NCBI RefSeq assembly: GCF_947494555.1
Contig: NZ_CANLVF010000006.1
Location: 165,374 to 229,373, forward strand
From: an uncultured Roseibium sp.
Lineage (GTDB): Bacteria; Pseudomonadota; Alphaproteobacteria; Rhizobiales; Stappiaceae
Direction of reading: 5' to 3'
DNA length: 64,000 nt
In this document: one piece after another, positions 54,070 to 64,000 of the stretch
Layout: each line of letters begins with the position of its first letter
Numbering within the stretch: the stretch's first letter is position 1
Notes under the pieces: model-generated
The model's database searches: none
Told to the model about the DNA's origin: nothing
What the model saw: the letters and a program-made list of their open reading frames with translations, nothing else
Program-made: the position numbers and the translations under genes

Positions 54070-55091
54070 ACCCGTCCTCCCTTGTGATCGCGCCAGGTTT
54101 TGCGCAGCAACGGAATCAGCAGAACAACAATGCCGATCATGGTGAGCATCGCACTTGCGGATGCGCGCGAAATGGATCGGTTTCCGCTGTCATCAGGCGT
54201 CAACAGGTCGTAGGTCAGCCATTGCAGGGAAATGCGGTAGGCCTGGCTCGAGAAGCCGACAATCTCCTCGAAGACGCGGTACGAATCCATCAGGTGGATC
54301 AGCGAAACGAAAACAATGAGCGGCATCAGGTGCGGAATGATGACATAGCGCAGCCTCTCCCAGCGACTCGCTCCGTCAATCACTGCCGATTCCAGCGTGT
54401 CCTGATTGACGGTTTGCAGGCCTGCATAAAAGACCAGGAATGCAAAGGGTGCCACGTGCCAGACACGGTAGAACATCATCAGAAGTTCAATGGTCCAACC
54501 CTGTCCGAACATGGATATGTCGCGCCCGAGCCACCACTCCAGAAAGGCCGTCATGATGCCGTCGCCGATGAACAGCCAGCGGATGGACAGCGCCCCGATA
54601 ACCGGTGTGATGATGAAGGGCAGCAGTGAAACGAAAATGATGGGGCCACGTATCATTCGGGTGGCATTGTTGACCGTGATCGCAATGGCCAGCCCGACAC
54701 CGATAACAAGGGGAAGCGTTACCAGCGTGAACGTCAATGTGAAGCGGAGTGCCTTCCAGAAGTCGATGGTCAGCAGGGCATCAAAATCAAGAGCGCTCAG
54801 GGCCTCCCAGGCACGACCCGGCTCCAGTACATTGGAGTAGCTCTCCAGACCGACATATTTCACCGTCGTGACGATCTTGCCGTCGTCTCCAAGAACCGGT
54901 TGTATTTTTGTTTCGGTGACGCATGTCTGGTTCGGAAAACCGGGGGTGCAGGTTTCCACTTCAACCTGTTCGAACACCGGTTGCGTGACATAGAAACTCT
55001 GCATGAACACGCTGACAAGCGGTGCAGCGATAAAGAGCAGCATCAGGAAGATGGACGGGCCGACAAAAGCGGCAAATGTCTTGGTGTTCAT
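54066..55091 (-). CDS. Carbohydrate-type ABC transporter permease 1
   Basis: 341 residues, six helices with a periplasmic insert of about 60 residues after helix 1 containing two cysteines (ETCTPGFPNQTCVTE), as in some polyol/glycerol-phosphate permeases. EAA loop ESAVIDGASRWERLRYVIIP. GGGAGG precedes the ATG. Partner of the following permease. Confidence 0.9.
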   Translation of the reverse strand: MNTKTFAAFVGPSIFLMLLFIAAPLVSVFMQSFYVTQPVFEQVEVETCTPGFPNQTCVTETKIQPVLGDDGKIVTTVKYVGLESYSNVLEPGRAWEALSALDFDALLTIDFWKALRFTLTFTLVTLPLVIGVGLAIAITVNNATRMIRGPIIFVSLLPFIITPVIGALSIRWLFIGDGIMTAFLEWWLGRDISMFGQGWTIELLMMFYRVWHVAPFAFLVFYAGLQTVNQDTLESAVIDGASRWERLRYVIIPHLMPLIVFVSLIHLMDSYRVFEEIVGFSSQAYRISLQWLTYDLLTPDDSGNRSISRASASAMLTMIGIVVLLIPLLRKTWRDHKGGRV

Positions 55092-55121
55092 GCTGCCCTC
55101 CCGTGAAAGTACCTGGATAGG

Positions 55122-55145
55122 GCGAAGGGCGCGGGCGCCCCTCGC
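55122..55145 (-). terminator. Intra-operon hairpin after the binding-protein gene
   Basis: An 11-position stem (GCGAAGGGCGC / GCGCCCCTCGC, one mismatch) in the 70-base gap between binding-protein and permease genes. Same position as the hairpins at 10872-10945 and 30990-31010. Likely mRNA stabiliser or attenuator; no T-run. Confidence 0.5.
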
Positions 55146-55161
55146 GAAGGCTGTTGCGGCC

Positions 55162-56367
55162 TTACTTGATCAGTCCGGCTTCCTTCGCCGACGTCGTGTA
55201 CGCGGCGGCGATGTCCTTCAACGTCGTCTCGGCGTCTTTTGCACCGGTCAGATAATCGGCGACACCGTTGCCAAGCGCTGTGTGCATCAGGCCCATCTGC
55301 GAGCTCGCCGGGTACGGCAACGCTCCGGCTTCAGCTGTCTGAACAACGCCGAGCGCGAGAGGTCCAGGCTCGTAGCCCTCGATCAGCCAGACAGCGACGT
55401 CATTGTTTTCCTTGACCATTTCAGGTGTCATGCCATTCATCGCGACACGGAAAGCAGCTTCAGCTTCTTCGTCGGATGCATTTTTGGCGATGACGATGCC
55501 GTCCCACCACAATGTGGAGGCTGCGCGTGCGTTAGCGGTCGGGGCACCGGCCATTTTGACCTTGCCGACAACCTGGGATTCATTCGGATCGTCCATAGCC
55601 CCTGCACGGCTGGCCCACAGGTTCGCCATGGCAATCTTGCCCTGCTGGAACTGCTGCTGGACGTAGGTGGAGTCTGAAACGAGATATTCCGGATCCATGT
55701 ATTCGGTCAGCTTCTTGAGCATTTCGAGAGACGCAACGCCCTGCTCATTCTCGATCGTCGCAGCATTGTCCGGCCCAAAGAACTCGCCGCCCATGCCGAG
55801 ATACATGTTCACGAATTCCTCACCGAGGTTCCAACCGGTCTTGAATGTACCGCCAATCGGGTATTCCACGACGCCGGCTTCCTTGATCTTGGCGGCCGCT
55901 GACAGAACCTCGTCATAGGTTTTCGGCACCGGGATGCCGAGATCGGTCAGAATGTCCTCGCGATACATCAGGTGCTGCGCATTCACCATCATGGCAACGG
56001 CCATGGTCTCGCCGTTGATCTTGATGAGCTGGTTCGCGGTCAGGTTCTGACCGTGTTTCGCGATAAGGTCATCGAGCGGACGAACGGTTCCTTCGTTGAG
56101 CAGCGGAACGAGGGTTCCGTTGGCAACACCGCCGATTTGGTAGAGCGACGGGTTGGCGGCAAATGCCGCGGGCTGCTTGGTGCGGAACTCCTGGTCTAGT
56201 TCAGCTTCGAAGTCGCCGCATTTGGCCATGAAAGACGTCACCGCCTTCCAGGCTTCAAAACCGGCGGTAAGAGATTTCACCGGTGTCGTATTCGTGAAAT
56301 CACAGGCGCTTGCCGCACCAGTGACTGCCAGCGACATCGCACCGGCAAGAAGCAGTTTCTTCAACAT
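55162..56367 (-). CDS. ABC transporter substrate-binding protein (family 1)
   Basis: 401 residues. Signal peptide KKLLLAGAMSLAVTGAASA then CDFTN; the Cys is probably not a lipobox cysteine because the site lacks the L-x-G/A-C spacing context, but it is close. The mature protein has YREDILTDLGIPVPKTYDEVLSAAAKI and NLWASRAGAMDDP, typical of CUT1 binding proteins for sugars or polyols. GGGAG lies before the ATG. Periplasmic receptor of the locus transporter. Confidence 0.9.
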   Translation of the reverse strand: MLKKLLLAGAMSLAVTGAASACDFTNTTPVKSLTAGFEAWKAVTSFMAKCGDFEAELDQEFRTKQPAAFAANPSLYQIGGVANGTLVPLLNEGTVRPLDDLIAKHGQNLTANQLIKINGETMAVAMMVNAQHLMYREDILTDLGIPVPKTYDEVLSAAAKIKEAGVVEYPIGGTFKTGWNLGEEFVNMYLGMGGEFFGPDNAATIENEQGVASLEMLKKLTEYMDPEYLVSDSTYVQQQFQQGKIAMANLWASRAGAMDDPNESQVVGKVKMAGAPTANARAASTLWWDGIVIAKNASDEEAEAAFRVAMNGMTPEMVKENNDVAVWLIEGYEPGPLALGVVQTAEAGALPYPASSQMGLMHTALGNGVADYLTGAKDAETTLKDIAAAYTTSAKEAGLIK

Positions 56368-56446
56368 CTGTCAGGTCTCCCTGCTGTTCCATGCGCCGAC
56401 AGGCGCTGCTCTGGTTTTTTCGGCAGAATGCCGGGTCCGGACCGGC

Positions 56447-57502
56447 TTAAGCGTCAATGCGCGCGCCTGTCTCGTGATTGAAAAGATGACAAATTTCGCC
56501 GGGGATGTGCAGCCCGACTTTTTCGTCGATCTCGATCCTGTAGTCCTTGTTGGCCTTTACGGACACGAGCGCTCCACCGGCTTTCACGGTGATCATCGTG
56601 GCATCGCCAAGCAGCTCCATGGTGTAAACCGGTGCGTTGATTTCCGCGTCTGCGCTCGATGATGCAACGGCGGCGTCCTCGGCGCGGAAACCGAGGGTCA
56701 TGGGACCGTCGGGGCCGTCAAGTCCTGTGATGCTGACGTTTTCGCCCGTGAAGGTGCCGGCAGACAAAGTACCTTCCATGAGGTTCATGGCAGGAGATCC
56801 GATGAAGCTGGCAACGAATGTGTTGGCCGGACGGTCATAAATTTCCGTCGGCGATCCGACCTGTTGCACGATGCCGCGTTTCATCACGACGACACGGTCG
56901 GCAAGGGTCATCGCCTCGATCTGGTCGTGCGTGACGTAGATGGTCGTCACCTGCAATTCGTGTTGCAGGTTCTTGATCTGCGCCCGTGTCGAGACACGAA
57001 GCTTGGCGTCCAGATTGGAGAGCGGCTCGTCCATCAGAAAGACGTTCGGTTCGCGCACGATGGCGCGGGCAAGCGCCACACGCTGGCGCTGGCCGCCGGA
57101 CAGTTCTGCGGGTTTGCGATGCAGGAACTCGTCAAGCTCGACCATGGCGCTCGCACGGCGTACGCGGGCATCATGGGTCGACGGGTCGACCTTCCTCACC
57201 TTCAACGGAAAGCGAATGTTCTCGTAAACATTCATATTCGGGTAAAGGCCATAAGACTGGAAAACCATTGCAATGTCGCGGTCCTTGGGATCCAGATCGT
57301 TGACAACCCGGTCACCGATCACGATCTCGCCACCGGTTGCGTCTTCAAGACCGGCGATCATGCGCATGGTCGTCGTCTTGCCGCAGCCGGACGGGCCAAG
57401 CAGGACCAGAAACTCACGGTCGGCTATGGTCAGATCGAAGTTGTCGACACCGACAAAGGATCCCCAGCGTTTTGAAACGTTTCTCAGCTGAATCTCAGCC
57501 AC
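56447..57502 (-). CDS. ABC transporter ATP-binding protein (UgpC/MalK type)
   Basis: 351 residues from GTG 57502 with GAGGAGG seven bases before. Walker A GPSGCGKTT, signature LSGGQRQRVALARAIV, Walker B NVFLMDEPLSNLD, switch histidine THDQIEAM, then a TOBE regulatory domain. First gene of the reverse operon; two LacI-type operators lie 34-104 bases upstream. It also has the extra C-terminal TOBE end FNHETGARIDA. Confidence 0.94.
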   Translation of the reverse strand: MAEIQLRNVSKRWGSFVGVDNFDLTIADREFLVLLGPSGCGKTTTMRMIAGLEDATGGEIVIGDRVVNDLDPKDRDIAMVFQSYGLYPNMNVYENIRFPLKVRKVDPSTHDARVRRASAMVELDEFLHRKPAELSGGQRQRVALARAIVREPNVFLMDEPLSNLDAKLRVSTRAQIKNLQHELQVTTIYVTHDQIEAMTLADRVVVMKRGIVQQVGSPTEIYDRPANTFVASFIGSPAMNLMEGTLSAGTFTGENVSITGLDGPDGPMTLGFRAEDAAVASSSADAEINAPVYTMELLGDATMITVKAGGALVSVKANKDYRIEIDEKVGLHIPGEICHLFNHETGARIDA

Positions 57503-57535
57503 TGCGTCCCCTCCTCAGCAATCCGAGCGACAATC

Positions 57536-57551
57536 TTGCATTCCTATGCAA
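57536..57551. promoter_or_regulatory. LacI-type operator A (TTGCATTCCTATGCAA)
   Basis: Perfect TTGCAT/ATGCAA arms with a four-base centre, 34 bases upstream of the ABC ATPase start, within the 149-base divergent promoter region. Confidence 0.75.
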
Positions 57552-57590
57552 TTTAGCTAGACACAGAGGAAAGACTTTGGCAATGATTTT

Positions 57591-57606
57591 TTGCATACGA
57601 ATGCAA
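57591..57606. promoter_or_regulatory. LacI-type operator B (TTGCATACGAATGCAA)
   Basis: Same arms as operator A, extended by TT/AA on each side, 55 bases further on and 45 bases before the forward SnoaL gene. Spacing of about five helical turns allows looping between A and B and control of both divergent units. Confidence 0.8.
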
Positions 57607-57651
57607 AATTGTTGCAATACGTAAAACTTCGCAATTGTTGCAAGGCACAAT

Positions 57652-58635
57652 ATGTCCGATTTCCGGCTTAAGCCACAGGGCTTTCTCGACGTCATCCTCA
57701 CAGCACCAGCGAGCGAGATGAGGTCGTTGCTTTCCAATCACTTAACCGACGACGCCATTTGGGATGTCGCCTATCCGGTGGAGCGGCTTTCCGGCAAGGC
57801 GCATGTTCAAGAGGCCTTCTTCGAACCTCTGCGAACCGCGTTTTCCAATGTCCGCCGGCGCAACGAGATTTTCATTGGCGGACCGAACCGCCGGGCTCCG
57901 GGAGGACATTGGGTCGCCAGTGTCGCCCATTATGTCGGCAATTTCGAAAATCCGCTTTTCGGTGTTCTGCCATCTCATCACCTGGCATTCCTCCGGTCCG
58001 GCGAGTTTTACCGGATCGAGCCGGACGGGCGCATCTCGGAGGCCAAGATCATCCTCGATCTCATCGATCTGATGCGGCAGGCCAACCGGATGCCTCTCCC
58101 GGGAATGCTTGGCACTGAAATGATGTTCCCAGGTCCCGCGACCCATGACGGCGTCCTGCCGGTCGATCAGGAAGACGGCGAGCGAACGCTGGATCTTTGC
58201 GAAGCGATGCTTGCGGATTTGAAAGCTTTCGATCCGAACACATTCACCTCCAAGGGCCAGACCGGTGAAAACGGCTACTGGCACGACGACATGCTCTGGT
58301 ACGGGCCGGGTGGGATCGGATCGAACTACCGCTGGAGCGGATTTGAGAAGGATCACCGGGCTTCGTTTCTGACCGCCTTTCCGGACCGGGTCGGCGGGGA
58401 CCACTATTGCCGGATCGGTGATGGCAATTACGCAGCCGTCAGCGGCTGGCCGTCCATGACCATGACGCATAAAGGCGACTATCTGGGTGTTCCTGCCACA
58501 GGTAAATCGCTTACGCTTCGGGTCATGGATTTCTACCGCTGCGCTGGCGGAAAGATCATGGAAAACTGGGTTCTGCTCGACTATCTGGATCTGTTCCGGC
58601 AGATGGGACGCGATCTGATTGCCGAGCAGGGTTAG
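57652..58635 (+). CDS. SnoaL/NTF2-like protein, double domain (3)
   Basis: 327 residues, two NTF2-like domains, paralogous to the gene at 49818 over the whole length (shared PGPAT-x-DG, WYGP-x-GIG, W-x-M and ENWVL-x-DYLD-type motifs). Divergent from the ABC operon and likely under the same LacI operators. No signal peptide. Followed by a terminator-like hairpin. Reaction unknown. Confidence 0.8.
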   Translation: MSDFRLKPQGFLDVILTAPASEMRSLLSNHLTDDAIWDVAYPVERLSGKAHVQEAFFEPLRTAFSNVRRRNEIFIGGPNRRAPGGHWVASVAHYVGNFENPLFGVLPSHHLAFLRSGEFYRIEPDGRISEAKIILDLIDLMRQANRMPLPGMLGTEMMFPGPATHDGVLPVDQEDGERTLDLCEAMLADLKAFDPNTFTSKGQTGENGYWHDDMLWYGPGGIGSNYRWSGFEKDHRASFLTAFPDRVGGDHYCRIGDGNYAAVSGWPSMTMTHKGDYLGVPATGKSLTLRVMDFYRCAGGKIMENWVLLDYLDLFRQMGRDLIAEQG

Positions 58636-58642
58636 GGGAACG

Positions 58643-58671
58643 CCGGTGCGCGCAAAAGCGCACCGGTATTT
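58643..58671. terminator. Bidirectional terminator between SnoaL gene and coxM
   Basis: CCGGTGCGC at 58643-58651 pairs perfectly with GCGCACCGG at 58658-58666 over a six-base A-rich loop, then TATTTC. It lies in the 51-base gap between convergent genes, the classic place for a shared terminator. Confidence 0.75.
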
Positions 58672-58686
58672 CGGTTGCCGTCTTCG

Positions 58687-59487
58687 TCAGCCAGCTGCGC
58701 TGACGGCGCGTTTGGCCATGACGGTGACGAGGTTTGCTCTGTAGGCTGCGGATCCGTGGATATCGTGCAGCATGGAGCCAGCGTCCACCTTGATGGAAGC
58801 GACCGCGTCCGGCGACCAGTTGCCGGCAAGGGCTGCTTCCATGCCGTCGACCCGGAAGACGCCGTAGTGGCCCGCCCCCGTGACCGCGACCCGCACCGAG
58901 CCGTCCTGGTGTTTGGCCACATAGACACCCGCCATCGCATAGCGCGAGGCCGGGTTCGGGTATTTCGCATAGGCGCCCTTCTCGATCAGCGGGAACGTCA
59001 CGGACACCACGATCTCATCCTCGTCCAGCGCCGTGTCGAACATGCCGACAAAGAAGTCTTCGGCGGAAAGCGAGCGCTTGCTCGTGACAACCGTTGCCCC
59101 CAGCGCCACAAGCGCTGCCGGATAGTCCGCAGCCGGATCGTTGTTGGCAATCGAGCCCCCGATCGTGCCCATGTGCCGAACCGCAGGATCGCCGATGCCG
59201 CCCGCAAGCCCCGCAAGGCTCGGAAGCTTCGATTTCACGAGGTCGGACGCGGCAACCTCCGCATGGGTCGTTGCCGCCCCGATCGACAGGCTGCCATCGC
59301 CCTCGCAGATGCCGTTCATCTCCGCGATCTTCGTCACATCCACAAGATCGCTCGGCGACGCAAGACGCTGCTTCATCGTCGGCAGCAGCGTCTGGCCGCC
59401 CCCAAGGATCTTGCCGTCCTCAGCCTTCGACACAAGATCCGATGCTTCGCCAACTGAGCCGGCGCGGTGATAGGTTGTTTCATACAT
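58687..59487 (-). CDS. coxM: Molybdenum hydroxylase medium (FAD) subunit, CoxM-type
   Basis: 266 residues from ATG 59487; the frame to 59739 runs in the coxL 3' region. FAD-binding motifs KILGGGQTLLPTMKQR and MGTIGGSIANNDPAADYPAAL identify the CO-dehydrogenase/xanthine-oxidase flavoprotein subunit. It takes electrons from the 2Fe-2S subunit. The gene order coxG-S-L-M is that of form II enzymes. Confidence 0.92.
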   Translation of the reverse strand: MYETTYHRAGSVGEASDLVSKAEDGKILGGGQTLLPTMKQRLASPSDLVDVTKIAEMNGICEGDGSLSIGAATTHAEVAASDLVKSKLPSLAGLAGGIGDPAVRHMGTIGGSIANNDPAADYPAALVALGATVVTSKRSLSAEDFFVGMFDTALDEDEIVVSVTFPLIEKGAYAKYPNPASRYAMAGVYVAKHQDGSVRVAVTGAGHYGVFRVDGMEAALAGNWSPDAVASIKVDAGSMLHDIHGSAAYRANLVTVMAKRAVSAAG

Positions 59488-59561
59488 GTCGGGTCTCCCC
59501 AAAATCTCTTTGTCGGTGACCGGGCAGGCTGACCCTGCCCGAAGAATTTTCCTCGCGAACC

Positions 59562-61922
<2,361 letters not shown>

Positions 61923-62057
61923 TCTCTCTCTCCCAAAAACCTGATCCGGATCCCACTGACACCTCGCCGCGCCTTCTCCTCAAGACGCTGAACGGACACT
62001 GGACCCAATCGTCAAAACGCGCTGCAAACACAGCGCTCAAATCTCAAACCAACAGCC

Positions 62058-62549
62058 CTATTCAGCCGCCTCAGCCATCCCAGCCATCTGGTCCGACGCC
62101 GCCTTGATCGCCTTGACGATGTTGTGATAGCCCGTGCACCGGCAGATGTTGCCCTCAAGCTCGTCCCGGATCGTCGCCTCGTCCAGATTGCCCGCACCAT
62201 GACGGTTGATCATGTCAACCGCGCTCATGATCATCCCGGGCGTGCAGAACCCGCACTGAAGACCGTGATGCTCCCGGAACGCCGCCTGAACTGGATGAAG
62301 CGCATCCGCAGACCCGATCCCCTCAAGCGTCACAACATCAGACCCCGCCGCCTGTGCCGCCAGCATCGTACAGGCCTTAACCGCCTTCCCGTCAACATGA
62401 ACAACACACGCACCGCACTGCGACGTGTCACAACCAACATGCGTCCCCGTCAATCCCCGAACATCACGGATCAGCGAGACAAGCAACGTCCGATCCTCAA
62501 CATCACACGTCACAGACTTCCCGTTCAAAACCAACGATACCTTCGTCAT
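62058..62549 (-). CDS. coxS: Molybdenum hydroxylase small (2Fe-2S) subunit, CoxS-type
   Basis: 163 residues. Plant-type 2Fe-2S cluster ([16 protein letters not shown]...C) and the second cluster (CGFCTPGM and [12 protein letters not shown]). Transfers electrons from the Mo site of the large subunit to FAD. Codons here end almost always in G or C, more so than in neighbouring operons. Confidence 0.94.
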   Translation of the reverse strand: MTKVSLVLNGKSVTCDVEDRTLLVSLIRDVRGLTGTHVGCDTSQCGACVVHVDGKAVKACTMLAAQAAGSDVVTLEGIGSADALHPVQAAFREHHGLQCGFCTPGMIMSAVDMINRHGAGNLDEATIRDELEGNICRCTGYHNIVKAIKAASDQMAGMAEAAE

Positions 62550-62681
62550 AAATCAATCTCCCTCGGGCAATTTCCAGGGCCATGCTCCCATGGCCTGAAA
62601 CGACATTTCCCGGCCTTCTACCGGTGTTCTTCTATGTGAACCGGACGGACTGAAATCCGCGATCCAGATGCGCGTCCCCTT

Positions 62682-63365
62682 TTAAAAGAGAACCGCAAAG
62701 ACGATGACGACAACCCCAAGAGCCACCAGACCCCAGACGAGCGGACCGCCAAAGACCTTTTCATCCCTGGTTGCCTGCTGGCCGGCGTTTTCGCTGTCCG
62801 GCGGCCTGGTCGAGGTGGCGGATGGCATCTCTGGAGCAGCCGCAACAACCGGTTCCGGTGTGGCGGAAGTTTCAAGCGGGGCCACCTCAGGTGCAGCCGG
62901 TTCTGCCGATGCTGCCGATCCCGACTGATCGGCAACCGTCTCGGAAAATTTCGTGAAGAAATCCTCGGCCATTTTCTTGGCCGTGGAGTCGATCAGCCGG
63001 CTGCCGAGTTGCGCAAGTTTGCCGCCGACCTGGGCCTTCGCCTCGTATTCCAGCAGCGTTCCGCCTTCTGCTTCTGTCAGCTTGATATCGGCGCCACCCT
63101 TGGCGAAGCCGGCAACGCCACCCTTGCCTTCACCGGTTATGGTGTAGCTTTCCGGAGGGTTGATGTTTTCAAGTGTGACAGCACCTTTGAACTTCGCCTT
63201 GACCGGCCCGATCTTCGTGGTCACCTGCGCGTTCATCTCGTTGTCGGAGGTCTTTTCCAGACTTTCGCAGCCGGGAATGCAGGCCTTGAGAACTTCCGGA
63301 TCATTCAGTGCGCGCCACACTGCCTCCCGCCCGGCCGGTATCACCTGGCTGCCCGACATATCCAT
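62682..63365 (-). CDS. coxG: CoxG-type SRPBCC protein with C-terminal membrane anchor
   Basis: 227 residues. SRPBCC domain (residues 1-150; SQVIPAGREAVWRALNDPEVL, IPGCESLEK, GKLAQLGSRLIDSTAKKMAEDFF), a Pro/Ala/Glu-rich linker of about 50 residues and a C-terminal helix GPLVWGLVALGVVVIVFAVLF. CoxG proteins anchor CO-dehydrogenase-type enzymes at the membrane and pass electrons to quinone. First gene of the cox cluster here, diverging from the FIST gene. Confidence 0.92.
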   Translation of the reverse strand: MDMSGSQVIPAGREAVWRALNDPEVLKACIPGCESLEKTSDNEMNAQVTTKIGPVKAKFKGAVTLENINPPESYTITGEGKGGVAGFAKGGADIKLTEAEGGTLLEYEAKAQVGGKLAQLGSRLIDSTAKKMAEDFFTKFSETVADQSGSAASAEPAAPEVAPLETSATPEPVVAAAPEMPSATSTRPPDSENAGQQATRDEKVFGGPLVWGLVALGVVVIVFAVLF

Positions 63366-63551
63366 AGTGTCCTCCCACCGGAATATTTCAAAAGTCGTTG
63401 ATCTTTAGAAAAGAACAGAGCAGGGCAGCTGTACACTGTACTTTAGGCCGGGTTGCGGTCCGCTTTACAAGGTTCAGGTTCGAGAGCTACAAATTGGGTT
63501 CGGCATCTGACATCCCGGAAAAAACGGGAGCCTGATGCCCGGGAGGAGAGA

Positions 63552-64000
63552 TTGAGCCCAAGATCAGGGACGCGGCACGAGTGCGGCGTGGTGGTTCTGA
63601 CGACCAACCAGCCGGATGACCACTCATTCTGGGTTGATATCGGTACGGCTGCCCGATCCGGGCAGTTTGCCCTCGGTCTTTTGTTTTTTTCGCAAGACTG
63701 CTTCCCACCCGAGCTGATCAGAAACCGGATGTCGGAGCATGCCCCGGGCCTTGTTTATGCCGCCTGTTCGACGGCAGGCGAGATCGGCGGTCCGCAAAGC
63801 GATACCGGTCAATGTCTTGCCGTTCTCTTTCCAAAAGACAACTTCTTTGCAACGACGGTTCGCATAGACGGGATCCGTTCGATCGGATTCGATCGTATCG
63901 TCGCACAAGTGAAGGAAGCCCGGCAGACCTTCGAGCGTGCCAGCAATGGTTTTGGGCAAGACGCTGATCAAGGCGAAATTTTCGCGGTCTGCCTCATCGA
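63552..64000 (+). CDS. FIST-domain signal protein (partial, 3' off window)
   Basis: About 149 residues visible. No stop is met before the window ends. TTG 63552 has GGAGG five bases before; no in-frame ATG upstream fits. GQFALGLLFFSQDCFPPEL, APGLVYAACSTAGEIGG and LAVLFPKDNFFATTV are typical of the FIST N-terminal domain, a small-ligand sensor found with c-di-GMP, histidine-kinase and chemotaxis proteins. Function of this one unknown; likely starts a signalling gene set to the right. Confidence 0.85.
   Translation, partial: MSPRSGTRHECGVVVLTTNQPDDHSFWVDIGTAARSGQFALGLLFFSQDCFPPELIRNRMSEHAPGLVYAACSTAGEIGGPQSDTGQCLAVLFPKDNFFATTVRIDGIRSIGFDRIVAQVKEARQTFERASNGFGQDADQGEIFAVCLI

Noticed and set aside
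53200-54087. 295-codon forward frame opposite an ABC permease
   Set aside because: Strongly charged, low-complexity translation; antisense shadow of a permease with an intact EAA loop.

Overview
The window looks like a chromosomal segment of a heterotrophic, probably marine or host-associated alphaproteobacterium of the Hyphomicrobiales, with Roseibium/Stappia relatives my best guess. Supporting points are the BA14K-type small secreted protein, the abundance of ABC/TRAP uptake systems with LacI and GntR regulators, the GC-rich codon use, and a V-type ATPase next to ordinary catabolic genes. The genus is inference; no rRNA or tRNA gene is visible.

Layout. (1) 1-4.3 kb: the 5' part of a V-type ATPase subunit B gene running off the left edge, a 0.7 kb AT-rich gap, then a two-gene redox unit (membrane cytochrome b fused to an ethylbenzene-dehydrogenase-type haem domain, plus a 2Fe-2S/FAD/NAD reductase). 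(2) 4.3-8.0 kb: a PstS-like periplasmic binding protein paired with a HAMP-GGDEF-EAL c-di-GMP enzyme. (3) 8.4-19.6 kb: a LacI repressor diverging from a long sugar operon (CUT1 ABC transporter, two TIM-barrel isomerase-like proteins, a Gfo/Idh oxidoreductase, an aldo/keto reductase, a GH43 glycosidase), with twin TGTAATCGATTACA operators in the promoter region. (4) 19.8-27.4 kb: an SMP-30 lactonase plus ribose-type ABC operon diverging from a GAF histidine kinase / NarL-type regulator pair. (5) 27.4-36.7 kb: TRAP transporter, universal stress protein, enolase-superfamily enzyme, D-amino-acid-dehydrogenase-like flavoprotein, ThDP enzyme, GntR/FCD regulator and an Asp/Glu-racemase-family protein; an 11-bp motif occurs in front of both ends of this set. 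(6) 36.9-43.2 kb: BA14K protein, a cAMP-type Crp regulator, a FecR-domain protein, a CHASE2 nucleotide cyclase and a cytochrome b561.

The cyclase region carries an exact 1,890-bp tandem duplication (38821-40710 and 40711-42600; one synonymous difference seen). It leaves one full-length cyclase and one copy without its first membrane segment, in the same frame and separated by a single TGA.

(7) 43.4-58.6 kb: a large catabolic locus with an embedded LacI regulator: CUT1 ABC transporter, HisD-like dehydrogenase, SDR, four SnoaL/NTF2-like proteins, a bicupin, a MetE-C-terminal-like zinc protein, an alpha/beta hydrolase and an RraA-family aldolase-like protein. Three TTGCAT-N4-ATGCAA operators mark its promoters. 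The substrate is not recognisable, which makes this the best candidate for an undescribed pathway. (8) 58.7-63.4 kb: a form-II CoxS-L-M molybdenum hydroxylase with CoxG. (9) From 63.55 kb: the start of a FIST-domain protein.

Across three transporter operons a strong GC hairpin follows the substrate-binding-protein gene, suggesting mRNA segment stabilisation or attenuation that raises binding protein over permease.
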